From: Dichotomicrobium thermohalophilum
GTDB taxonomy: Bacteria; Pseudomonadota; Alphaproteobacteria; Rhizobiales; Rhodomicrobiaceae
Length of the DNA stretch: 64,000 nt
Direction of reading: 5' to 3'
Assembly: GCF_003550175.1 (NCBI RefSeq)
Contig: NZ_QXDF01000001.1
Coordinates: 1,574,501-1,638,500 of the forward strand
In this document: piece after piece, positions 1 through 9,681 of the stretch
Layout: every line of letters begins with the position of its first letter
How positions within the stretch are numbered: the first letter of the stretch is position 1
Notes under the pieces: generated by a model
The model's input: only the letters and a program-made list of their open reading frames with translations
Database searches by the model: none
Told to the model about the DNA's origin: nothing
Made by a program: the position numbers and the translations under genes

Positions 1-465
1 CACGCCCAACGCCGTGACGTAAGCCCAGTCGCCCAGCAGCGCCAGCCATTTGACGTAGCGTATCACCACGTCGAATTCATCCCCGTGCATGACGAGAAAG
101 CGCCGGCCGTCGGCGGTCTCGTGGATGTCATTGAGCTTGAACTCGACCCCGCCGAACTGCTGCCCGCAATAGGAGCGGAGGGCCTCGTCGTGGTTGCCGG
201 GGATGAAGATCAGCTGCGAACCTTTGCGCACCTTCCGCAGCAGCTTCTGGATGACGTCATTATGCGCCTGCGGCCAATGCGGCACGCGCTTGATCCGCCA
301 GAAATCGACGACATCACCTACCAGATAAATCGTGTCGGCGTCGAACTTGCGCAGGAAATCCAGTAGCGCCTCGGCCTGGCAAGCCTTGGTGCCGAGATGG
401 ATGTCGGACAGGAAAAGCGTCCGGTAATGTTTTGTTGGCTCCGCTGTCAGGGCTCGCTCCCGCAC
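1..465 (-). CDS. LpxH-like metallophosphoesterase (3' end cut by window)
   Basis: The first 155 residues of a calcineurin-like phosphoesterase are visible; the C-terminus lies beyond position 1. Metal-binding motifs appear in the usual order: SDIHLG near residue 22, GDVVDFW near 48, GNHDE near 84 and an HGDEFD block near 125. This combination matches the UDP-2,3-diacylglucosamine diphosphatase (LpxH/YbbF) superfamily, enzymes that hydrolyse UDP-diacylglucosamine in lipid A synthesis at the inner face of the membrane. Many alphaproteobacteria use LpxI for that step, so this copy could act on another nucleotide or phospholipid substrate. The start is taken as GTG at 463-465 because an in-frame stop lies about 45 bases upstream and no ATG occurs between; the ribosome-binding site is weak. 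It is divergent from the next gene. Confidence 0.8.
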   Translation of the reverse strand, partial: MRERALTAEPTKHYRTLFLSDIHLGTKACQAEALLDFLRKFDADTIYLVGDVVDFWRIKRVPHWPQAHNDVIQKLLRKVRKGSQLIFIPGNHDEALRSYCGQQFGGVEFKLNDIHETADGRRFLVMHGDEFDVVIRYVKWLALLGDWAYVTALGV

Positions 466-677
466 CTCAATTGATCCCGTTAACGCGTGAATGAAACCGA
501 TTCATGTTTCAGCCATGTGACAGCGCCTGTCCGTGTACTCGGCTGAGACCTTTTGTGCCGTTTCGTCCCAAAATCGCCGCAAGGCCGGGCCAGCGTCATC
601 TCCGGTTGATCGGCGCCGCAAGCGCAAGTACGGCGCGCGGCGCAAGTGATGTTAATACGTGTCCTAGCACAATCCAG

Positions 678-1259
678 ATGATCCGGCGATATCAAAGCAT
701 ACGCGTGAACATCCTGCCGATTGCGGCCGCTTTCGCGCTGCTGACAACGTCCGCGACGAGCGCGCGGGCCGGCGAAATCTGCATCCGCTGCACCGCCCCC
801 GAACAGACCTATCGCTGCGCCGTGGTCGGCAACGAGGTGCCAGCCGATTTGCGGCGCCGGGGCTTCTATTGTGCCTCGCGCATCGCGAAGGACGAGGGCC
901 ACGATACATGTGCGGCTGTGCGCAAGGAAACGCAATGCCAGGGCGTTCAGCGCAGCTATGTTTATGATCCGCACGCCGCGGTCCCCGGGCCGCTGGCGGA
1001 TGAATCGCAGGCCGGGACAGAAGACGAAGCTGAGCGGACAGAGGACGATGACGGCCCGCCGAAAACGGTCGTCGATCTGACCCGCGAGACCGCCCGACAG
1101 ACCGAAGAGAGCCTTGAGGAGGCTGCCGATCAGACCGTGGAGACCACGCGCGGCGTCGGCGAGCGCGTGCGTGACGCAGCCGGGACAGCGGCCACTGCCG
1201 TCGAAGAAGCGACCCGGACAACCATCAGATGCATCGGGTCCTTGTTTGATGATTGCTGA
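678..1259 (+). CDS. Cysteine-rich exported protein with LEA-like C-terminal helix
   Basis: Family not recognised. The 193-residue product begins with a short basic segment and a hydrophobic stretch (about residues 10-25) ending in an Ala-rich cleavage site, so it is probably exported. The mature part has eight cysteines, six of them in a compact domain of roughly residues 30-95, which suggests disulfides. Residues about 129-180 are rich in Thr, Ala, Glu and Arg with hydrophobic residues at helical spacing, resembling LEA or apolipoprotein-type amphipathic repeats. An in-frame extension back to 504 exists, but the ATG at 678 directly precedes the signal sequence and is preferred. The gene ends one base before the patatin-like lipoprotein gene, so the two are probably co-transcribed. 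Confidence 0.6.
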   Translation: MIRRYQSIRVNILPIAAAFALLTTSATSARAGEICIRCTAPEQTYRCAVVGNEVPADLRRRGFYCASRIAKDEGHDTCAAVRKETQCQGVQRSYVYDPHAAVPGPLADESQAGTEDEAERTEDDDGPPKTVVDLTRETARQTEESLEEAADQTVETTRGVGERVRDAAGTAATAVEEATRTTIRCIGSLFDDC

Positions 1260-1260
1260 C

Positions 1261-2718
1261 ATGATGCGTCCGGCACTGCGCCGCGGCCTAAGAGCATTGA
1301 TCGCGGCAGTTGCGGGCGCCGGGCTGCTGGCCCTAAGCGGCTGCGGGGCAACGCTTGAGAATCAGCCGCTCAACGAGGTCCTGCGCACCGAAGTGGCGCG
1401 GACCAAGTCCGCCAATACCGGGATGTCCGACACTCTGATCGGCCTGAGTTTTTCAGGCGGCGGTACCCGCGCGGCGGCGTTTTCCTTCGGCGTGCTCAAG
1501 GAGCTTCAGCGCACGCGCGTGGTGAACGGCAGCCGGGACGTGACCCTCGCGGGCGAGATCGACTTCCTGTCCTCGGTCTCCGGCGGCTCGGTGACGGCGG
1601 CGGCGTTCGCGCTGCACCGGGAGAAGACGCTGCGGGATTTCCGCGAGAAGTTCCTGCTGGTGAACGTTGAAGCGTCGCTGCGCACCTCGCTCTCGCTGGC
1701 GAATGTCCTGCGCGCCAGCCTCGGCGGCGTGAACGACCGCACGGGCTTGCAGGACTGGCTCGACCGCAACCTGTTCGAGGGCGCGACCTTCGGCGATGTC
1801 GCGGATAATGGGGGGCCGATCGTCTGGATCAACGCTTCGGATATCTATAACCGCACCCCGTTCGTCTTCAATCAGCAGACCTTCGCGGCGATCTGCAGCG
1901 ATCTGTCGAGCTTCCCGCTGTCCGAGGCGGTGGCGGCCTCGGCGGCGGTGCCGCTGGTGTTCGCGCCGGTCGTCCTCAAGAACTATGCGCCGGAGTGCCC
2001 TTATGAGACTCCCGACTGGGTGCCGCGCATGGCCGGCGACCCGGAAGCGCCGGCGGTGCTGCGCGCGAACGCCGAGGCGATACAGCGCTACCGCAGGAAC
2101 GAGCAGGTGCAGTTCGTCAAGCTGCTCGACGGCGGGCTGACCGACAATCTTGGCCTCAGCGGGCTGGTGCTGGCAAAACTGGCGGCGAAGACCCCTTATG
2201 AGCCCTTGAAGCCGGCCGAGGCGATCCGTATGGAGCGCATGCTGTTCATCATCGTCGACTCCGGCCGGCCGCCTGCAGGGGATTGGGCGAAGACGCCCGA
2301 CGGCCCGGAGGCGCAAGAGCTGATTCTGGCGGTCTCTGACACCGCGATCGACGCCAATGTCCGCGGCTCGTACGACTACTTCAGCAACCTGATGTCGGAA
2401 TGGCGGCGGGAACTTATCGACTACCGCTGCGGCCTGTCCCCCGCGGAAGTGCAGCGGATCGCCGGCGTTGGGCCGGACTGGCAGTGCGACGACCTGGATT
2501 TTTTCACTGCGCGTGTTGCTTTTGATCAGATGCAGGATGAGAAGATCCGCGACCGGCTCGACTCGATCCCCACGCGCTTCAAGCTGCCGGAAGAGGACGT
2601 CGACCTCCTGATCCGCTCGGCCGGGGAAATCCTGCGCGCGGACGACGAATATCGCGCCTTTCTCAAGTCCTTCTCGTCGGAGATGGTTATCTCGCGGCGG
2701 ATGGTGCCTGTCCAGTAA
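1261..2718 (+). CDS. Patatin-like phospholipase lipoprotein
   Basis: A 485-residue patatin-family serine acylhydrolase. The N-terminus has a signal peptide with lipobox LSGC, so the mature protein should be lipidated and attached to an envelope membrane. Patatin signatures follow: the glycine-rich oxyanion loop SGGGTRAA, the nucleophile elbow SVSGGS, and the catalytic aspartate in DGGLTDN. This family releases fatty acids from phospholipids with a Ser-Asp dyad. Adjacent in-frame starts exist at 1249, 1261 and 1264; the first overlaps the upstream gene and none has a strong ribosome-binding site, so translation may be coupled to the cysteine-rich protein. The physiological substrate is not known. 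Confidence 0.85.
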   Translation: MMRPALRRGLRALIAAVAGAGLLALSGCGATLENQPLNEVLRTEVARTKSANTGMSDTLIGLSFSGGGTRAAAFSFGVLKELQRTRVVNGSRDVTLAGEIDFLSSVSGGSVTAAAFALHREKTLRDFREKFLLVNVEASLRTSLSLANVLRASLGGVNDRTGLQDWLDRNLFEGATFGDVADNGGPIVWINASDIYNRTPFVFNQQTFAAICSDLSSFPLSEAVAASAAVPLVFAPVVLKNYAPECPYETPDWVPRMAGDPEAPAVLRANAEAIQRYRRNEQVQFVKLLDGGLTDNLGLSGLVLAKLAAKTPYEPLKPAEAIRMERMLFIIVDSGRPPAGDWAKTPDGPEAQELILAVSDTAIDANVRGSYDYFSNLMSEWRRELIDYRCGLSPAEVQRIAGVGPDWQCDDLDFFTARVAFDQMQDEKIRDRLDSIPTRFKLPEEDVDLLIRSAGEILRADDEYRAFLKSFSSEMVISRRMVPVQ

Positions 2719-2780
2719 CGCCCATCCTGTTGTGCGCTGCGTCATAAACGTGCGACACTGCGCGTCTAGGATGCCGTGCT

Positions 2781-5477
2781 ATGACGATACATAACCTCGA
2801 TTACCTGTTCCGCCCGTCCTCCGTGGCGCTGTTCGGCGCGAGCGAACGGCCCGGGTCGGTGGGCGCGACCGTCGCGGCGAACCTGCTCTCGGGCGGGTTC
2901 AATGGCCCTGTGTGGTTCGTCAACCCAAAGCACAAGAACGTGCAGGGCCAGCCGTGCTACGCCAGCACCGATGAGTTGCCGGGCACACCGGATCTCGCGG
3001 TGATCGCCATTCCCGCACAGGCGGTCCCCGAGCTGATCGCGGCACTGGGCAACAGAGGGTGCCGGGCAGCGATCGTGCTGACCGCCGGCATCGAGGGCGA
3101 GCTCGAGACCCGCATGCTGGAAGCCGCGCGTCCGCACGGTCTCAGGATCCTCGGGCCGAACTGCATCGGTCTTCTCATGGGCGGCTCCGGGCTGAACGCC
3201 AGCTTCTCGCACACGGCGCCGATTCCCGGCGATCTCGCGATTGTTTCGCAATCCGGCGCGCTGCTGACTTCCGTGCTCGACTGGGCGAACGGCCGGCAGA
3301 TCGGCTTTTCGCTGATGGCCTCGGTCGGCAACATGGCCGACATCGACTTCGGCGACATGCTGGACTACCTCGCCGGCGATGTCTCCAGCAAGGCCATCCT
3401 TCTCTACGTCGAGGGCATCAAGAACGCGCCGAAATTCATGTCGGCGGCGCGGCGCGCGGCACGGTCCAAGCCGGTGATCGTCATCAAGACCGGCCGACAC
3501 GAAACGGCTGCGCAGGCCGCGGCCTCGCATACCGGCGCGCTGGCGGGTTCGGACAAGGTGTATGATGCCGCCTTCCGACGCGCGGGCGTGCTGCGCGTGC
3601 CGGATCTGGATGAACTGTTCATTGCCGCCGAGACGGCCGAGCGGATCGGGACCATCCCCGGCGAGCGGCTGACCATCCTGACCAATGGCGGCGGCGCGGG
3701 TGTTCTGGCCGCGGACGCGCTGGCCGACGAGGACGGCGAACTCTCCGAGCTGTCGGATGACACGACGGCAAAGCTCCACGAACTCCTGCCGGAAACCTGG
3801 TCGGGTGCCAACCCGGTGGACATCATCGGCGATGCCGGGCCGGACCGGTACAAGAGCGCCATGAGCACGCTGCTTGCGGACCCGGAGACCGAGGCCATAC
3901 TTGTCATGAACTGCCCCACCGCGCTCGCCTCGAGTGAGGATACGGCGCGTGCGGTGATCGAGGCCGTGAACGAGCAGCGCCAGGCTGGCCGGAGCGCACC
4001 CGTCGTGACGAACTGGCTCGGTTCGGAGGCGTCGGCCAAGGCACGAGAGATGTTCGCGGAGAATAACATTCCTTCCTTCGAGACGCCTCGCCAGGCCGTG
4101 CGCGGTTTCATGCACCTCGTGCACTACTCGCGCGCACAGAAGGAACTGATGCGCGCCCCGCCCATGCTTCCCCGTCCGCTGTCCTTCGATTCCGAGACGG
4201 CGCAGAAGCAGATAGACGACGTGGTCAAGTCCGGGCGCAGCATGATGACCGAGCCGGAAGCAAAGCGGCTGCTGCAGGCTTACAACGTGCCGATCGTGCC
4301 GGCCTTCGAGGCCACGACGCCCGAGGACGTGCGCGAAGCCGCAGAGGAGATCCTGAGGGACTATTCAAGCGTCGTCCTCAAGATCCTGTCGCACGATATC
4401 AGCCACAAATCCGATGTGGGCGGGGTGCGGCTCGATATTTCCTCCGCCGAGCGTGCGGCCAAGGCGGCCGAGGAGATGATGGAGCGCATCGGAAAGGAGC
4501 GCCCCGATGCTCGGATCGAGGGCATCAGCGTCCAGCCGATGATACACGGCAAGCTGGCCCATGAGCTGATCGTCGGCATGACCGAGGACCAGACTTTCGG
4601 CCCCGTCATCCTGTTCGGCGCGGGGGGTACGGCGGTCGAGGTCGTCAAGGACACGGCGATGGCGCTGCCGCCGCTCGACCTCAAGCTGGCGAACGACCTG
4701 ATCCGCGAAACCCGCATTTCGCGTCTGCTGCGCGGCTACCGCGACCGTCCGGCGGCGGACATGGACTCGATCGCGCTGACGCTGGTCAAAGTCAGCTATC
4801 TCATCGCGCAGCATCCGGAAATCCGCGAGCTGGACATCAACCCGCTACGCGCGGATGAGAACGGCGCGGTCGCGCTGGACGCGCGCGTGGTGCTCGCCGA
4901 TCAGAATAAGTCGCCGCGCACGCCCATGGCTATCCGGCCGTACCCGCATGAGTGGGAAAAGACGATCACTCTGGAGGGCTTTGGCGAGGTTTTCATCCGC
5001 CCGATCCGGCCGGACGACGAGAAGCTCTACGAGGAGATGATCCAGCGCATGGACCAGAACGATCTGCGCCTGCGTTTCTTCTCCCCGCAGCGGCACCTCT
5101 CGCGCAAGTTTCTCGCTCGGCTCACGCAAATCGATTACGGTCGGGAGATTGCCTTCGTCGCGCTCACCCCTTCGGAAGACGAGATGCTTGGTGTTGCGCG
5201 CTTCTTCGCCGACCCGGACTACCGCAAGGCCGAGTATGCGGTGATGACCCGGTCCGATCTGAAAGGGCGCGGCCTGGGCTGGCAGCTCATGCGCCATCTG
5301 ATCGACTATGCCAAGGCAGAAGGGTTGGAGCGGCTTTACGGTTCGGTGCTGAGCGAAAACGTCACCATGCTGCGCATGTGCCAGCAGCTCGGCTTCAACA
5401 CCCGCCACGACCCCGAGGACCCGTCGATTTTCCAGGTTGAGCTACCGCTGAATCCATCCCCGGAGAGCGGCGACTGA
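2781..5477 (+). CDS. Bifunctional acyl-CoA synthetase (ADP-forming)-like / GNAT protein (Pat family)
   Basis: An 898-residue fusion with the architecture of protein lysine acetyltransferase Pat/YfiQ/PatZ. Domains in order: CoA-binding Rossmann domain (about 1-130), succinyl-CoA-ligase-like domains (about 150-450), ATP-grasp (about 488-705) and a C-terminal GNAT domain (about 727-890) with the acetyl-CoA loop GRGLGWQ. Known members acetylate lysines of metabolic enzymes such as acetyl-CoA synthetase. In enterobacterial Pat the phosphohistidine of the synthetase half is lost, whereas here a histidine remains in an SHTGAL context (His250), so the synthetase half might be active. It lies 148 bases upstream of mdh on the same strand, but mdh has its own plausible promoter. 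Confidence 0.88.
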   Translation: MTIHNLDYLFRPSSVALFGASERPGSVGATVAANLLSGGFNGPVWFVNPKHKNVQGQPCYASTDELPGTPDLAVIAIPAQAVPELIAALGNRGCRAAIVLTAGIEGELETRMLEAARPHGLRILGPNCIGLLMGGSGLNASFSHTAPIPGDLAIVSQSGALLTSVLDWANGRQIGFSLMASVGNMADIDFGDMLDYLAGDVSSKAILLYVEGIKNAPKFMSAARRAARSKPVIVIKTGRHETAAQAAASHTGALAGSDKVYDAAFRRAGVLRVPDLDELFIAAETAERIGTIPGERLTILTNGGGAGVLAADALADEDGELSELSDDTTAKLHELLPETWSGANPVDIIGDAGPDRYKSAMSTLLADPETEAILVMNCPTALASSEDTARAVIEAVNEQRQAGRSAPVVTNWLGSEASAKAREMFAENNIPSFETPRQAVRGFMHLVHYSRAQKELMRAPPMLPRPLSFDSETAQKQIDDVVKSGRSMMTEPEAKRLLQAYNVPIVPAFEATTPEDVREAAEEILRDYSSVVLKILSHDISHKSDVGGVRLDISSAERAAKAAEEMMERIGKERPDARIEGISVQPMIHGKLAHELIVGMTEDQTFGPVILFGAGGTAVEVVKDTAMALPPLDLKLANDLIRETRISRLLRGYRDRPAADMDSIALTLVKVSYLIAQHPEIRELDINPLRADENGAVALDARVVLADQNKSPRTPMAIRPYPHEWEKTITLEGFGEVFIRPIRPDDEKLYEEMIQRMDQNDLRLRFFSPQRHLSRKFLARLTQIDYGREIAFVALTPSEDEMLGVARFFADPDYRKAEYAVMTRSDLKGRGLGWQLMRHLIDYAKAEGLERLYGSVLSENVTMLRMCQQLGFNTRHDPEDPSIFQVELPLNPSPESGD

Positions 5478-5553
5478 GCCGCTTTCGCACTTGCGAAATC
5501 ACCGGCCGCGCGTCAGTCTGACACATGGACGTGATCCGCCTCGCGCGGGGTCG

Positions 5554-6600
<1,047 letters not shown>

Positions 6601-6627
6601 GATCACGATGGACCGGGAGCAAGAAGA

Positions 6628-7827
<1,200 letters not shown>

Positions 7828-7843
7828 GAGCCGGCGGGGCGGC

Positions 7844-7876
7844 TTGACGCGGTACACAGTCACACATAAGCTGTGT
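7844..7876 (+). promoter_or_regulatory. Candidate promoter/operator of the toxin-antitoxin pair
   Basis: TTGACG at 7844-7849 and TAAGCT at 7867-7872 are 17 bases apart. An inverted repeat, ACACAG (7854-7859) and CTGTGT (7871-7876), covers the spacer and the -10 element. This is where an autoregulating antitoxin would be expected to bind. It lies just after sucC, so the pair may have its own promoter as well as operon read-through. Confidence 0.4.
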
Positions 7877-7926
7877 AGACAATAGGGGGTGCTGGTGCGC
7901 CCATGCCCGTGTCAGGAGGCTCCGCC

Positions 7927-8238
7927 ATGAAGAACATTACGCTGGCCGTGGATGAGGAGGTGCTGGCGACCGTGCGCGCTTACGCGGCGCGCAACAACAC
8001 GACGGTGAATGCGCTGGTGCGCCAGCATCTGGAGCGGATCGCGCGTCAGGAGGACAAGGCGGCGCAGGCGCGGCAGCGTCTCGTGGAACTGGCCGCACAG
8101 TCCCCCATGCAGACGGGTTCGTGGCGCTGGAATCGGGACGAGATTTATGACCGTGACGTGCTTCCTCGACACCAACATCCTGATCTACGCGGCTTCTCAG
8201 AGCCCGAGCGAGACGAGGAAGAAGAAGATCGCGGTTGA
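7927..8238 (+). CDS. VapB-like antitoxin with C-terminal read-through extension
   Basis: A 103-residue protein whose first 50 residues look like a ribbon-helix-helix or VapB-type DNA-binding domain (KNITLAVDEEVL, then NNTTVNALVR). The middle ends in [11 protein letters not shown], the usual toxin-binding tail of such antitoxins, where a stop codon is commonly found at the toxin start. Here the frame stays open for about 30 more codons through the toxin gene, adding an acidic tail (DEEEED). The start is the ATG at 7927, after a GGAGG site at 7917-7921, rather than the ATG at 7903. It probably neutralises the PIN toxin and represses its own promoter. Confidence 0.75.
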   Translation: MKNITLAVDEEVLATVRAYAARNNTTVNALVRQHLERIARQEDKAAQARQRLVELAAQSPMQTGSWRWNRDEIYDRDVLPRHQHPDLRGFSEPERDEEEEDRG

Positions 8239-8614
8239 GCTGATACAGGGCACGGCCTTCGGCATATCGGCACAGGTGCTTCAGGAGTTTTACGTGGTCG
8301 CGACGCGTAAAGCCGAGGTTCCCTTGGAGCCAGCCCAGGCACTCGACTGGATCGAGCAGCTGGAAATCTTCCCCTGCGCACAGACCAGCCCGGCGCTGGT
8401 TAAACTGGGCGCCGTCATGTCGGAGCGCTACCAGATTTCATATTGGGATGGGGCGATCCTGGCCGCTGCGGAAAGCCTGGGCGCGCCGGTCGTCTATACA
8501 GAGGACCTGAACCACGGCCAGAGCTACGGCTCGGTGCGCGCGGTCAACCCCTTTATCGAGAACGCCCCGGTCGGCGGCTTCCATGAAGGCCGACAGACCT
8601 TTGCCGAGGATTGA
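8147..8614 (+). CDS. PIN-domain toxin (VapC-like ribonuclease)
   Basis: A 155-residue PIN-domain protein. Acidic residues expected for the metal site are present: Asp in CFLDTNIL near residue 8, Glu in LQEFY, Asp in YWDGAIL and Asp in YTEDLNHG. VapC toxins cleave tRNA or rRNA and are held inactive by the cognate antitoxin. The ATG at 8147 lies within the antitoxin frame, giving a 92-base overlap, much longer than the few bases usual for vapBC pairs. The stop lies 40 bases before sucD. All catalytic positions look intact, so I see no sign of decay. Confidence 0.82.
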   Translation: MTVTCFLDTNILIYAASQSPSETRKKKIAVELIQGTAFGISAQVLQEFYVVATRKAEVPLEPAQALDWIEQLEIFPCAQTSPALVKLGAVMSERYQISYWDGAILAAAESLGAPVVYTEDLNHGQSYGSVRAVNPFIENAPVGGFHEGRQTFAED

Positions 8615-8654
8615 GAAGAACCGAGAGCAACCACGAAAAGAAAAGGTTGAACCC

Positions 8655-9533
8655 ATGGCGGTGCTTGTCGACAGCAACACGAAAGTGATCACCCAGGGCA
8701 TCACGGGCAGTCACGGAACCTTTCATACCGAGCAGGCACTCGCCTATGGCACCAAGGTCGTCGGCGGCGTGACACCCGGGAAGGGCGGAGGTGAGCATCT
8801 CGGGGTGCCGATCTTCGACACGGTGGCCGAAGCGGTCGAGAAGACCGGGGCCAACGCCAGCGCGATCTATGTGCCCCCGCCCTTTGCGGCCGACGCGATC
8901 CTCGAGGCGATCGATGCTGAGGTTCCCCTCGTGGTGGCGATCACCGAAGGGATCCCGGTGCTCGACATGGTACGGGTGAAGCGCGCGCTTCAGGGCTCGA
9001 AGACGCGACTGATTGGCCCGAACTGCCCGGGCGTGATCACGCCGGATCAGTGTAAGATCGGCATCATGCCGGGTCATATCCACAAGCCGGGTTCGGTGGG
9101 GATCGTGTCGCGCTCGGGCACGCTCACCTATGAAGCGGTGGCGCAGACCACGGCGGCGGGGCTCGGACAATCGACCTGCGTGGGCATCGGCGGCGACCCG
9201 GTGAAAGGCACCGAGTTCATCGATGTGCTGGAGATGTTCCTCGCGGACGACAAAACAGAGTCCATCATCATCATCGGTGAGATCGGCGGCGCGGCAGAGG
9301 AAGAGGCGGCCGCCTTCCTCAAATCCGCGCCCGTCAAGAAACCGACGGTGGGCTTCATTGCGGGGCTGACGGCGCCGCCTGGCCGGCGCATGGGCCACGC
9401 TGGCGCGATCGTCGCCGGCGGCAGCGGTGGTGCCGAGGACAAGATCGAGGCGATGCGCTCGGCGGGCATCAAGGTGGCAGCCAATCCGGCAGCGATGGGC
9501 GCGACGCTGGTGGAGATGCTGCAAAACGTCTGA
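8655..9533 (+). CDS. sucD: Succinyl-CoA synthetase, alpha subunit
   Basis: A 292-residue alpha subunit, the standard length. It has the CoA-binding Rossmann domain at the N-terminus, GPNCPG near residue 121, and the active-site phosphohistidine His248 in MGHAGAIV. It forms the alpha/beta enzyme with SucC. The frame is open upstream to 8583, but the ATG at 8655 ([10 protein letters not shown]) gives the family N-terminus. It follows the PIN toxin by 40 bases with only a purine-rich leader, so sucC and sucD expression may depend on read-through across the toxin-antitoxin genes. Confidence 0.95.
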   Translation: MAVLVDSNTKVITQGITGSHGTFHTEQALAYGTKVVGGVTPGKGGGEHLGVPIFDTVAEAVEKTGANASAIYVPPPFAADAILEAIDAEVPLVVAITEGIPVLDMVRVKRALQGSKTRLIGPNCPGVITPDQCKIGIMPGHIHKPGSVGIVSRSGTLTYEAVAQTTAAGLGQSTCVGIGGDPVKGTEFIDVLEMFLADDKTESIIIIGEIGGAAEEEAAAFLKSAPVKKPTVGFIAGLTAPPGRRMGHAGAIVAGGSGGAEDKIEAMRSAGIKVAANPAAMGATLVEMLQNV

Positions 9534-9681
9534 AACGGTCGAGCCGTGGCGCAACGGTCACGATGAGGGGTGCGCTGGCGGCCTATCGTAGACAGCATTG
9601 TTTGCCAGCCTTGCCTATATTGTATGACGTAACGCGCGCCGTTCGCATTGACGGCGCAAACAACACGCAACGGAACGGGCC

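Noticed and set aside
1453-2745. A 430-codon open frame antisense to the patatin-like gene
   Set aside because: It is a shadow of the lipoprotein gene with a biased composition and no motif.
7844-8614. A mobile element carrying the toxin-antitoxin pair
   Set aside because: No transposase, integrase, terminal inverted repeats or target-site duplications are visible around the pair.
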